From: JACVRW01 sp963808545
GTDB taxonomy: Bacteria > Actinomycetota > Thermoleophilia > Solirubrobacterales > Thermoleophilaceae
Direction: 5' to 3'
Length of the DNA stretch: 64,000 bases
NCBI GenBank assembly: GCA_963808545.1
Contig: CAWEGB010000006.1
Coordinates: 1-64,000 of the forward strand
The notes under the pieces were generated by a model. The model made no database searches and had not been told where the DNA came from. It was given only the letters and a program-made list of their open reading frames with translations. This document shows, one piece after another, positions 1-8,550 of this stretch (position 1 is its first letter; the number at the start of each line of letters is the position of its first letter). A program made the position numbers and the translations under genes.

Positions 1-714
1 GACAGCGCAGGACAGCCGTACGAGAGCGAGCGGCCGGGCACGCTCGGCGGCCATCGCGGCAACCGCGTGTACGGGCGGCTCGACTGCGAGGGCGCACGGC
101 GCTGGATCGAGCGCGGACACTACGTGCGTCAGCGCGTGTTCTTCGCTGACGAGGCCACCGCGGTCGCCGCCGGCTTTCGTCCCTGCGCCACCTGCCTGCC
201 CGCGGAGCACGCGGCGTGGAAGGAGAGCCGGTCGGACCGTCTTTTCCGGGTCCACGAATCTTCGGTGGGCCCGCTCACGCTGAGCGGTGACGACGAGGCC
301 CTTACCGGACTGGCGTTCGGAGACCGGACGGAGCAGGCCCTCAGCGCGGGCTGGCGTGCGGGCCACGAGCGCTTCGGCGCCGAGTGCGAGCAGCTTGACC
401 GCTACTTCGCCGCCGAGCTCACCGAGTTCAGCTTCCCGATACGCCCCGAGGGATCGGCCTTCCAGCGCCGTGTGTGGGAGGGGCTGTGGGGCATTCCCTA
501 CGGCACCACCACCACCTACGGTGAGCTGGCCGATGCGATCGGCTCGCCCGGCGGAGCCCGCAAGGTCGGTTCGGCCAACGCGCGCAACCCGATCGCCATC
601 GTGGTGCCCTGCCACCGCGTGATCGGGGCGAACGGGAAGCTGGTCGGCTACGGCGGCGGACTCGACGTGAAGCGAGATCTGCTGGCGCTCGAGGGCGCAC
701 TTCTGGCGGTCTGA
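1..714 (+). CDS. Ada-type zinc domain fused to methylated-DNA--cysteine S-methyltransferase (5' partial)
   Basis: This protein repairs O6-alkylguanine by irreversible transfer of the alkyl group to a cysteine. The reading frame is open from base 1 with no upstream stop, so the gene starts outside the window; the first in-window GTG at 67 is not a convincing start. The N-terminal part (about residues 20-65 of the visible protein) has the Ada-like metal-binding pattern: LDCEGARRWI, then RPCATC. The C-terminal part is the MGMT catalytic domain, with the active-site PCHRV motif (catalytic Cys codon at 610) and the downstream helix-turn-helix-like segment. The stop is TGA at 712-714. What cannot be seen is whether a further N-terminal domain (for example a glycosylase) precedes it. 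Confidence 0.85.
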   Translation, partial: DSAGQPYESERPGTLGGHRGNRVYGRLDCEGARRWIERGHYVRQRVFFADEATAVAAGFRPCATCLPAEHAAWKESRSDRLFRVHESSVGPLTLSGDDEALTGLAFGDRTEQALSAGWRAGHERFGAECEQLDRYFAAELTEFSFPIRPEGSAFQRRVWEGLWGIPYGTTTTYGELADAIGSPGGARKVGSANARNPIAIVVPCHRVIGANGKLVGYGGGLDVKRDLLALEGALLAV

Positions 715-836
715 CGCCACTTGGCGGATTCGCTTCCTCATTCTCGGGCAAGAGGGTGGGGCGGCGGCGCGGCTCTCTGTTCGAGAACCTAGTCGTTGAG
801 GCGAAGGGAGACGTGCCGCCGTAAACTTGCCCGCCG

Positions 837-1922
837 ATGAGGGGGAGCCGAGCGATGCTGCTGGCCTGCCTGCTCGCGGCCGGCGTGATGATCGCCGTTC
901 CCGCCGCGGTGGCCGGCGCCAGGACCCAGACCGTGTGGCTGTGCAAGCCGGGCCTCGCGAAGAACCCGTGCCTGACCGACCTCGGGTACACCACGGTCGG
1001 CCCCGGGGGCACGGTCGTCAGGGAGGATGCCGCGGTGGGTGGCCGGCGCGCCGCCGACTGCTTCTACGTCTATCCCACTGTCAGCGGCCAGCAGACGATC
1101 AACGCCGACAGGCGCATCGGCGCCGAGCAGCGCAGGGTGGCCCAGAGCCCGGCCTCCCGCTTCTCGGGCAGCTGTCGCATGTTCGCGCCCATGTACCGCC
1201 AGGTGACCGTCCGCGGCCTGTTCAGCGGCGGGCTCACACAAGAGCGGTTCTCGATCGGGTACCGCGACGTGCGCGCGGCCTGGCTCGATTACCTGCGCCG
1301 CTACAACCGTGGGAGGCCGGTGGTCCTGATCGGGCACTCGCAGGGCACCGGCATGCTCACCCGCCTGGTGAAGGAGGAGATCGATCCGGCTCGGGCCCAG
1401 CGCCGGCGGCTGCTCTCCGCGCTGCTCATCGGCGGCGACGTGACGGTCCGCAGGGACAGCGACCGCGGCGGCGACTTCAAGCGAGTTCCCGCGTGCCGGA
1501 AGCCACGTCAGACGGGCTGTGTGATCGCCTACAACACCTTCCTCGATCCTCCCGTCGCCGGCGCCTTCTTCGGACGCGCGGGCAGTCTCTTCCTGCCTCG
1601 ACCGAACGCAGCCGAGCTCGAGGTGCTGTGCACCAACCCGGCCTCCCTGGGCGGCGGCTCCGGTGAGCTGCTGCTCGAGCAGGAGAGTGGGGACGGCTGG
1701 CGCCGCTACACCGGTCTGTACAGCGGCCGCTGCGAGTCGGCCGGCGGAGCCAACTGGCTCCAGGCGACCGACGAGGCCGGAGCCGGCGACCCGCGCCCGA
1801 AGCTCACGGAGAGCCTCGGCCCGGCGTGGGGCCTCCACCAGTACGACGTGAACATCGCGCTCGGCAACCTGGTGCGGATCGTGCAGCGGCAGAGCGCGGC
1901 CTACTTCAAGCGCAGCCGGTGA
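837..1922 (+). CDS. secreted DUF3089 family alpha/beta hydrolase-like protein
   Basis: 361 aa. A signal peptide occupies about residues 1-29 (MRGSRAMLLACLLAAGVMIA then an AGA-type cleavage region), so the protein is exported. It opens the mature part with TVWLCKPGLAKNPC, as its paralogue at 47018-48133 does, and carries the nucleophile-elbow motif GHSQGT near residue 167, typical of DUF3089 lipase-like proteins. Paired cysteines (for example CYVYP/CRMF-type positions) suggest disulfides outside the cytoplasm. The substrate is unknown. The hexamer TAAACT at 822-827 lies 9 nt before the ATG. The stop TGA overlaps the GTG start of the next gene, so the two are likely co-translated. Confidence 0.85.
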   Translation: MRGSRAMLLACLLAAGVMIAVPAAVAGARTQTVWLCKPGLAKNPCLTDLGYTTVGPGGTVVREDAAVGGRRAADCFYVYPTVSGQQTINADRRIGAEQRRVAQSPASRFSGSCRMFAPMYRQVTVRGLFSGGLTQERFSIGYRDVRAAWLDYLRRYNRGRPVVLIGHSQGTGMLTRLVKEEIDPARAQRRRLLSALLIGGDVTVRRDSDRGGDFKRVPACRKPRQTGCVIAYNTFLDPPVAGAFFGRAGSLFLPRPNAAELEVLCTNPASLGGGSGELLLEQESGDGWRRYTGLYSGRCESAGGANWLQATDEAGAGDPRPKLTESLGPAWGLHQYDVNIALGNLVRIVQRQSAAYFKRSR

Positions 1923-3232
1923 AGCACGACGTGATCGTGCTGGGCGGGGGCCTGGCCGGGCTGTCCGCCGCCCGGGACCTGGCCGCGGGCGGGGCGGACG
2001 TGGTGCTGCTCGAGGCGCGCAACCGGCCGGGCGGGCGGGTTGAGCAGACGACGCTGGCCGACGGACGCGTCGTGCAGCTCGGCGGGGAGGTGGTCGGGCC
2101 TCACCAGCGGGCCTACTACGGCCTCGTCGAGGAACTGGGCCTGACCCTGGTGCCGGCCTTCCCGGATCTGCCGGGCGAGCAGACGTGGGTGCTGGCCGAC
2201 CGGCGCGACGTGGGCGAGGGCCATCCCTGGATGGGCGAGGCCGATCGCGAGACCTATGCGCGGCTCGATCGCGAGTTCGCCGAGCTCGCGGCCGGGGTGG
2301 ATCCCGATGACCCCTGGTCGCATCCCGACGCCGAGCAACTCGACCGGCTGTCGGTGGCCGACTGGCTGCGCGACCGCGGCGCCGGCCCCGACGTGGTGCG
2401 CGCCCGGGACCTCTCGATGCTCGCTCTCTCGGCCGAGTCCGTGGAGCGGACCTCGCTGCTGTCCGACCTGCGCAAGGAGGCTGCGGCCGGCGCTCACGGC
2501 TTCTACTCCTACGAGGTTTGGGAGTGCGAGCGCGTGGCGGAGGGATCGGCCACCGTGGCCCTGCGCATGGCCGAAGAGCTCGGCTCGCGCATCCGCTACG
2601 CCACGCCGGTGACCGCGGTGAAGGTCGCCCCGGGTGGGTGCGCCGTGACCACCGCGACAGGTGAGCGCTTCGAGTGCGAGGCGGTGGTGAGCGCGATTCC
2701 CGTGGGCCCGCTGCGCCGCGTGGCCATCGAGGGAGTGTCCGACGCGCGGCGCGAGTCGCTCGACCGTCAGCGCCACGCCCTGGCCGTTAAGGCGGTGTTC
2801 GCCTACGAGAGCTCGTTCTGGGAGGAGCAGGGCCAGAACGGCGACGCCTACTGGGAGACCGGAGTGCTAGGCGGCACGTGGGTTCAGCGCGAGGGGATCA
2901 TCTCGGCCCTGGTGCCTCCGGAGCGCCTCGCTGCCTTCCTCGCCACCTCGCCGGCGCGGATCGAGGACGAGCTGGTCGAGGAGATGGCTCAGGCGTTCGG
3001 CGACGGGGCACGGGCGCCGCTCGGAGTCTTCTTCCGGCGCTGGGCGGTGGATCCCTGGACCGAGGGCTACATCACCTCCTGGCGTCCCGGCGATGTGATG
3101 GCCGTGGGACCGCTGCACGGCACCCACGAGCCGCCCTTCTACGTGTGCGGCTCGGACCAGTGGGTCTGCGGCTACATGGAGGGCGCGGTGCGCACGGGCC
3201 GCGGCGCGGCGCGTGCGGCGCTCTCGAGCTAG
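1919..3232 (+). CDS. flavin monoamine oxidase family protein
   Basis: 437 aa. It is a FAD-dependent amine oxidase: an N-terminal dinucleotide-binding motif (VIVLGGGLAGLSAARDL, with an acidic residue at the end of the second strand, LLEARNRPGGR) and a C-terminal FAD-contacting stretch (YVCGSDQWVCGYMEGAVRTG). I chose the GTG at 1919 because it overlaps the upstream stop (GTGA) and places the Rossmann motif at residue 4; the longer frame from 1826 adds non-homologous residues antiparallel to nothing useful. The amine substrate cannot be read from sequence. It converges on another flavoprotein gene, and the two stop codons share the CTAG at 3229-3232. Confidence 0.85.
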   Translation: MKHDVIVLGGGLAGLSAARDLAAGGADVVLLEARNRPGGRVEQTTLADGRVVQLGGEVVGPHQRAYYGLVEELGLTLVPAFPDLPGEQTWVLADRRDVGEGHPWMGEADRETYARLDREFAELAAGVDPDDPWSHPDAEQLDRLSVADWLRDRGAGPDVVRARDLSMLALSAESVERTSLLSDLRKEAAAGAHGFYSYEVWECERVAEGSATVALRMAEELGSRIRYATPVTAVKVAPGGCAVTTATGERFECEAVVSAIPVGPLRRVAIEGVSDARRESLDRQRHALAVKAVFAYESSFWEEQGQNGDAYWETGVLGGTWVQREGIISALVPPERLAAFLATSPARIEDELVEEMAQAFGDGARAPLGVFFRRWAVDPWTEGYITSWRPGDVMAVGPLHGTHEPPFYVCGSDQWVCGYMEGAVRTGRGAARAALSS

Positions 3233-5325
3233 GGCAGGTCCTGCACGGCCCGATAGCCCTCGTTGATCGCCGAGTGGGTGTAGGCGAACGCCCCCGAGTC
3301 GCTGTTGGCGATGGCGATGTTGCGGTACGGCTGGCGGCCCGCCACCTGCGGCTGGTCCGCGACCGGTCCGTAGAGCGACGGGTCCCACACTGAGGTGAGC
3401 TCGTGGGCGTATCCGTAGTTCCAGCGGTTGAGCATCACCGAGTCCACGTCGCGCTCGGGGTCGAAGTCCCCGCCGGAACGGTTGACCGTGCGGTCGAGCA
3501 CGTCCCAGATCGCGTCCTCCAGCTCGCGGAAGCTCAGCTCCAGCAATATCTGCTTGCCGCGCTCATAGGCGGCCAGCTGGGGCGTGGCCTCTGGGTCTGA
3601 GGGCACGACGGTGAAGTTCAGCATCGCCGGAACCTCCGGCGGCTCGGCCGGGGTGGGGCCGTACGCCGTGCCGAACTCCGCGCCCGCGGCGATGCTCGTG
3701 CTGTCCCAGAACAGGCTGTTGCCGCGGGGGCTCACGCTGCTGATGCGGGCGTCGGCGAACGCGCGCCAGTTGTTGAGCGCCGCCCGCGCGTAGATCAGCG
3801 GCACCTTGCGGGCGTAGCAGAGGCCCTCGACCTGATCGCGCGGCAGGTCCTCCACCACCTGCGCGGTCACCCGGTTCCAGCAGGCCATGACCACGTGACG
3901 GGCGCGCACGCGCCGGCCGGTCCTCGAGCCTTCGGGCAGATAGTCGACCTCGGCCAGGCCGCGCCGGCCTCCGCCGCGCCGACCCGCCTCGACCCGGAAG
4001 ACCAGGCTCTTCAGCCGGATGCGTACGTCGTTGCGCGGATGGTCGAGCCGGCTGTAGTCGGTCACCGCGTTGACCACGTTCTCCTGGTTGGGCTCGCCGC
4101 CGTTGACGTCCGACACCGATCCGGGGATCAGCCGGTTCACGAGCAGTCGCAGCAGGGACGAGTTGCCGTCGGGCCAGGTGGGCGAGTTGCCGATGTTCTC
4201 GAACAGGCCGAACTGCGGGGTGCGCCCGATGCCCGGGAAGCTGTCGAAGTTCAGCCCGAGGCCGTCGAAGCCGGGCGCGCCCAGCGCCCACATGTCGCCG
4301 GCGGAGACCGCCTGCGCGCCGGCGCCCAGCAGGCCGTGGCCGTTGCGCTGATACCAGACGATGGCCTCCTCGGGCACGCCGATGTAGTCCATGTAGTACT
4401 GCTTCTGCGTGATCCGGGACAGGATCGCCTTCTTCTCCTGGTCGGTCTTGGGACCGTCCTTGAGCGCGATCCAGTCGCTGGTGAGGTCGGTCTGGATGCG
4501 GGCGATGCCGGCCTGGGCCTCGGCGGAGAACGGTGTCTGGGCCAGGAAATCCGGCCACGCCTGGTCGGGCAGGCGATTCTGCACGACCGTGTCCGCGCCC
4601 CAGTCCTCGGACGGGAACAGCAGCATCTGTCGCAGGCCGTAGCTGGCCGGGATCGAGTTGTTGGTGAGCTCGGGGAAGTTGTCCGGGTCCACGCCCAGGT
4701 AGGCGAGCAGGTCGACCGCGGGCTGGCCGTAGGAGCCCGGGATGTCGAACAGCGCCCCGGCGGGCTGGTTCCAGGTGCCCACGCTGTCGAGGTTGACCGT
4801 GCCGCCGTTGCGCAGGATCGTGAGATCGGCGCCCCCGGCCGCCGCGTTGGGCACGTGGAACTCGTTGCGGGTCGAGTGGCCGCCGTAGTCCGGGAGCGGG
4901 TCGATGATCAGGATCTTCGAGTCCTCGCCGTAGCGGTCGCGGTAGTACTTGGCCGAGGCCAGCCCGCTCGCGCCCGCGCCGACGATCACGCAGTCGTAGG
5001 TCTCGTGGCAGTCCACGACCTTGCGCACGCGGACTCCAGGACCGCCGCGCGTGCTGTGCACGTTGCGGGGGTTGGGCGGCCCGTCGATCTTCATGGTCTG
5101 GCGGATGACGCGGTTCGGCTGACCCTTGAGCCCGGTCTCCACCGGGGGGTAGTAGCCGGGTGGCAGCCCGCGCTCGCTGGCCGCGACAGCGGCGGCCTCG
5201 GCCCCGGTCAGATGAGGAGCGGCCGCGGCGGCGGCCAGGCCCGCGGCGCTGATGGCCACGCCGTCGAGGAAGTCGCGACGGGTGATCCCGTCGCCGCGGC
5301 CGAGGTGGTCACCGGCATCCGACAT
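3229..5325 (-). CDS. Tat-exported FAD-dependent oxidoreductase, spermidine dehydrogenase-like
   Basis: 698 aa. The N-terminus has a twin-arginine signal (ITRRDFLDGVAISAAG, residues 14-29) resembling that of Pseudomonas-type spermidine dehydrogenase. A FAD-binding motif follows at about residues 110-140 (CVIVGAGASGLASAKYY). The C-terminal FAD-binding segment includes IAIANSDSGAFAYTHSAINEGYRAV. The length is close to that family (about 620-700 aa). I infer a periplasmic or cell-surface oxidase acting on polyamines or related amines; the exact substrate is not certain. The ATG start has an AAAGGA Shine-Dalgarno sequence 6 nt upstream. It stands convergent to the monoamine-oxidase gene and co-directional with the Lrp-type regulator upstream of it. 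Confidence 0.8.
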   Translation of the reverse strand: MSDAGDHLGRGDGITRRDFLDGVAISAAGLAAAAAAPHLTGAEAAAVAASERGLPPGYYPPVETGLKGQPNRVIRQTMKIDGPPNPRNVHSTRGGPGVRVRKVVDCHETYDCVIVGAGASGLASAKYYRDRYGEDSKILIIDPLPDYGGHSTRNEFHVPNAAAGGADLTILRNGGTVNLDSVGTWNQPAGALFDIPGSYGQPAVDLLAYLGVDPDNFPELTNNSIPASYGLRQMLLFPSEDWGADTVVQNRLPDQAWPDFLAQTPFSAEAQAGIARIQTDLTSDWIALKDGPKTDQEKKAILSRITQKQYYMDYIGVPEEAIVWYQRNGHGLLGAGAQAVSAGDMWALGAPGFDGLGLNFDSFPGIGRTPQFGLFENIGNSPTWPDGNSSLLRLLVNRLIPGSVSDVNGGEPNQENVVNAVTDYSRLDHPRNDVRIRLKSLVFRVEAGRRGGGRRGLAEVDYLPEGSRTGRRVRARHVVMACWNRVTAQVVEDLPRDQVEGLCYARKVPLIYARAALNNWRAFADARISSVSPRGNSLFWDSTSIAAGAEFGTAYGPTPAEPPEVPAMLNFTVVPSDPEATPQLAAYERGKQILLELSFRELEDAIWDVLDRTVNRSGGDFDPERDVDSVMLNRWNYGYAHELTSVWDPSLYGPVADQPQVAGRQPYRNIAIANSDSGAFAYTHSAINEGYRAVQDLP

Positions 5326-5370
5326 GGAGGGTCCTTTCGGGTGTGCGGGCAGGGCGGAGCCGGGACTCTT

Positions 5371-5844
5371 TCACTTGCCGCCCACGGCGTCCACCAGCGG
5401 CTGCACCCGCGGCCGGATCGGGCGCGACAGCACCACGTAGCTGGTGGAGCGGCGGATGGCGTCGGTGGCCAGCAGCCGGTTGACGATCTCCTGAAGGTGC
5501 TCGGTGTCGCGGGCCGCGACGCGGCAGATCAGGTCCTGAGGGCCGCTGATGGCGTCGGCCTCGAGCACCTCGGGTGTGACCTCCAGCGCGGCCACCGCTT
5601 CGGCCAGGCGCCCCTGGGTCAGCTCGAGCAGCACGAACGCCTCGAGCTGGTGGCCGAGCTGCACGGGGTCGACCTCCGGTCCGAAGCCGGTGATCACTCC
5701 GCGCTGCTCGAGCTTTCCCAGCCGCGCCTGCACGGTGCCGCGGGCCACGCCGAGACGGCGCGAGATCTCGAGCAGCCCAAGCCGGGGGTTCTCGCGCAGC
5801 TCGGCGATCAGGCGCGCGTCGAGCTCGTCGATCTCACTGGTCAA
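5371..5844 (-). CDS. Lrp/AsnC family transcriptional regulator
   Basis: 157 aa. An N-terminal winged helix-turn-helix (DELDARLIAELRENPRLGLLEISRRLGV..., residues 4-50) and a C-terminal RAM ligand-binding domain (about 65-145) are both complete. The start is TTG at 5842-5844, inside the 17-bp dyad at 5837-5853, which is a natural position for autoregulation. There is no Shine-Dalgarno sequence. It is divergent from the phenylalanine hydroxylase gene and upstream of the spermidine-dehydrogenase-like gene, so it may sense an amino acid (phenylalanine or tyrosine is a guess) and control one or both. Confidence 0.9.
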   Translation of the reverse strand: MTSEIDELDARLIAELRENPRLGLLEISRRLGVARGTVQARLGKLEQRGVITGFGPEVDPVQLGHQLEAFVLLELTQGRLAEAVAALEVTPEVLEADAISGPQDLICRVAARDTEHLQEIVNRLLATDAIRRSTSYVVLSRPIRPRVQPLVDAVGGK

Positions 5845-5853
5845 AGTGACCAG
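5837..5853. promoter_or_regulatory. perfect 7-bp inverted repeat overlapping the Lrp-family start codon
   Basis: The sequence is CTGGTCA, spacer AAG, TGACCAG. It covers the TTG start codon of the Lrp-type regulator and lies about 95 bp before the start of the hydroxylase gene. Symmetry and position suggest an operator for this regulator. No binding data are implied. Confidence 0.5.
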
Positions 5854-5946
5854 ACTCTAGCGCTATCCGGTGACGAAACTGGGCAGATTGACCACTCCAG
5901 GTAGGCACACTTGCAAGTCGGCCCTTTCGGTGATGCACTCAAGGCC

Positions 5947-6843
5947 ATGTTCGAGGAGGCACAGCTCTATTCGCCCGTGACCAACGATGGCGACGGGGTG
6001 AAGGTCCACCTCAGCGAGGACCACCCCGGCGCGAGCGATCCCGCTTACCGCGAGCGACGCAACGAGATCGCCGCCCTGGCGCTCGCCTGGCGAGCCGGAG
6101 AGCCGGCTCCGCCGGTGGAATACACCGAGGCCGAGCAGGAGGTGTGGCGCACCGTCTGCCGTGAGCTGCACCCCAAGCACGACGAGCTCGCGTTCCGCGA
6201 GTTCCTCGAGGCCAAGGCGGCTCTCGACCTCCCGGCCGATGCGGTGCCCAGCCTGGACCTTGTGAGCGACCGGCTCGAGCCGATCACCGGGTTCCACTAC
6301 GTGCCGGCCGCCGGCTTGGTGCCCTTGCGCGACTTCTACGGCTCGCTCTCGGAACGCGTCTTCCACTCCACCCAGTACGTGCGGCATCCGGCGGAGCCGC
6401 TCTACACGCCGGAGCCGGACATCATCCACGAGGTTCTCGGCCACGGCCACCTGCTGGCCACGCCCACGTTCTCCGAGCTCCACCGGCTGACGGGCGAGGC
6501 CACCCACCGCCTGAGCGACGAGGAGAACCTGCGCTTTCTGTCGCGCGTGTTCTGGTTCACCGTCGAGTTCGGCGTGGTGATGGAGGACGGCGAACTGCGT
6601 GCCTACGGCGCCGGCATCCTGTCGTCCTACGGCGAGATCGACGAGTTCCGCGGGATGGAGCTGCGGCCCATCGACCTGACCGAGATGGGCACGGCGGACT
6701 ACGACATCACGCACTACCAGCCCGTGCTCTACCGGGCCGAGTCGCTCGATGAGGTGCGCGAGGTGGTGGGCGGATTCTTCGCCACCTGCACCGACGAGTC
6801 GATCGACGAGATGCGGGCCCGCGCGGGCGATACGCCGACCTAG
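5947..6843 (+). CDS. phhA: phenylalanine 4-monooxygenase (biopterin-dependent aromatic amino acid hydroxylase)
   Basis: 298 aa. It hydroxylates phenylalanine to tyrosine using iron, O2 and a pterin. The iron ligands are visible: HEVLGH (His161 and His166) and the Glu in FTVEFG (about 207). Flanking family residues are also present: FHYVPAAG, HSTQYVRHPAEPLYTPEPDI before the histidines, and SSYGE after the glutamate. I prefer the ATG at 5947 (preceded by CAAGG) over a TTG at 5911. The length matches bacterial single-domain enzymes; there is no ACT regulatory domain. It is divergent from the Lrp-type regulator, a plausible controller. Confidence 0.92.
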   Translation: MFEEAQLYSPVTNDGDGVKVHLSEDHPGASDPAYRERRNEIAALALAWRAGEPAPPVEYTEAEQEVWRTVCRELHPKHDELAFREFLEAKAALDLPADAVPSLDLVSDRLEPITGFHYVPAAGLVPLRDFYGSLSERVFHSTQYVRHPAEPLYTPEPDIIHEVLGHGHLLATPTFSELHRLTGEATHRLSDEENLRFLSRVFWFTVEFGVVMEDGELRAYGAGILSSYGEIDEFRGMELRPIDLTEMGTADYDITHYQPVLYRAESLDEVREVVGGFFATCTDESIDEMRARAGDTPT

Positions 6844-6920
6844 CGCCGAGCGCTCCGAACGCCTAGGCTGGCGCCGCCGGGCTGATCGCCCCGGCTTCCG
6901 ACGAGAAAGGGAGGGTCGGG

Positions 6921-8528
6921 ATGACCTCAACGCGAGGACACGCCCGCAGGATCCTTGTCCTTCTTACCGTGATCGTCGCCGCGGCACTGCTCGCCGCGCC
7001 GGCGGGGTTCGCCCGCGCACCGTCGATCGACTGGTCGGGGTGCGAGGACGCCGAAGGGCTCGAGTGCGCAACTGTTGAAGTGCCGCGCAACTACGAGAAT
7101 CCGGACGGTCCCACTGTTGACCTCGCCGTCGTCCGACTCCCCGCTCAGGACGACGAAGCGCGAATCGGCTCACTGTTCGTGAACTTCGGCGGTCCGGGCG
7201 CAGACGCCGTGTCCATCCTGAAGGCGGTGGGCGCAGATTTGTTCGCGTCGCTCAACGATCGCTTCGACATCGTCGGATTCGACCCTCGCGGCACCGGCGA
7301 GAGCGAGGACGCAATCGATTGCCGCGCCAACCAGGAGACGCTCGGCGCCTACCGTCAGCCCTTCCCCACGCCCGAGAACATCGACGTGGGTGACTGGATC
7401 GCCGTCAACCGCCGCTACGTGAATCGCTGCGTGCGTCTCAACGACTGGCGGGACCTGGCTCACGCCACCACCGGGAACGCGGCCCGCGACATGAACCTGC
7501 TGCGGCGCGCGGTGGGCGATCGCAAGCTGAGCTACCTGGGCTTTTCGTACGGCACGTTCCTGGGAGCCACTTACGCGAGCCTGTTCCCCAACCGGCATCG
7601 GGCCCTGGTTCTCGACGGAGCCTTCGACGGGGACAAGTACATGAACAAGCCGCTGCTCTCCCTGCGCGAGCAGTCGGCCGGTTTCGAGCGAGGAATCGAC
7701 CGCTACTTCCAGGCCTGTGCCGCCCACCAGGACGCTTGTCTCGGCTTCGGGGGAGACGATCCCTGGAGCGCGTTCGACGAACTCGTCGAAGCACTGGCCG
7801 CCAACCCCCAGCCGGCCTCGGCAACCGACCCGCGCCTGGTCGACGGCGACGATGTGCTGGCGGCTGCGCTGGTGAATGTCTACGCCAAGCAGGCCTGGCC
7901 GTTCATCACCGCCGCGCTGGCGGCGGCCCAGGCGGGCGACTACTCGCTGATCCGCGCCGAGGCGGACTTCTTCTACGGTCGCGAGGAGGACGGCAGCTAC
8001 TCCCCATTCACCGACCGCTACTACGCGCTCGGCGCCCTCGAGCAGGATTACACGCGCAACGTGCTGGCCTATCTCGAAGCGGGCGAGCACTCGTGGAACC
8101 TGTTCGACCATTTCTGGTTGAACAGCGGCTATGTCGAGTTGCCCTGGGGCCTCTTCCCGATCGAGCCCAGGGGGGCGTATGACGGGCCCTTCGAGACGAG
8201 AGACTCGGCTCCCACAACGCTCGTGATCGGCACGACCTACGATCCGGCCACGCCGTATCGGGGCGCTCGCAGGCTCGCGAGCGACCTCGGGAACGCCCGC
8301 CTGTTGACCATGCGCGGCGACGGTCACACCGCGTACGGGGGCAACACGCCGTGCATCGACGAGGCGGTCGACGCCTACCTCGAGGAGGGAACGCTTCCTG
8401 CCGCCGGCACGGTGTGTCGCCAGCAGGTCCCGTTCGAGGCGCCGGCCGGGGTGCAGGCACTGGGTCGCAGCGAGTCCGAGCGGCCGCTGGTGCGACCGCA
8501 CGTGAAGCCGTTGGCGGGGGTGCGCTGA
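6921..8528 (+). CDS. secreted alpha/beta hydrolase, TAP-like (tripeptidyl aminopeptidase family)
   Basis: 535 aa. A signal peptide spans residues 1-32 (ARRILVLLTVIVAAALLAAP...). The hydrolase core has an oxyanion-hole-type VNFGGPG (about 88-94), the nucleophile elbow GFSYGT (Ser209), and a C-terminal TAP-like domain with the acid in TTYDPATPY and the catalytic His in GDGHTAYGG. This organisation is that of Streptomyces secreted tripeptidyl aminopeptidases and related proteases. Cysteine pairs in the mature region suit an exported protein. The ATG is preceded by a strong GGGAGGG ribosome binding site. A TAGGCT hexamer near 6863 may be the promoter -10. Confidence 0.88.
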   Translation: MTSTRGHARRILVLLTVIVAAALLAAPAGFARAPSIDWSGCEDAEGLECATVEVPRNYENPDGPTVDLAVVRLPAQDDEARIGSLFVNFGGPGADAVSILKAVGADLFASLNDRFDIVGFDPRGTGESEDAIDCRANQETLGAYRQPFPTPENIDVGDWIAVNRRYVNRCVRLNDWRDLAHATTGNAARDMNLLRRAVGDRKLSYLGFSYGTFLGATYASLFPNRHRALVLDGAFDGDKYMNKPLLSLREQSAGFERGIDRYFQACAAHQDACLGFGGDDPWSAFDELVEALAANPQPASATDPRLVDGDDVLAAALVNVYAKQAWPFITAALAAAQAGDYSLIRAEADFFYGREEDGSYSPFTDRYYALGALEQDYTRNVLAYLEAGEHSWNLFDHFWLNSGYVELPWGLFPIEPRGAYDGPFETRDSAPTTLVIGTTYDPATPYRGARRLASDLGNARLLTMRGDGHTAYGGNTPCIDEAVDAYLEEGTLPAAGTVCRQQVPFEAPAGVQALGRSESERPLVRPHVKPLAGVR

Positions 8529-8550
8529 CAGACGGAGCGATACTCCCGGC

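Noticed and set aside
3895..5904. Long open frame (669 codons) on the plus strand
   Set aside because: Antisense to the spermidine-dehydrogenase-like and Lrp genes; codon composition is typical of a shadow frame in GC-rich DNA.
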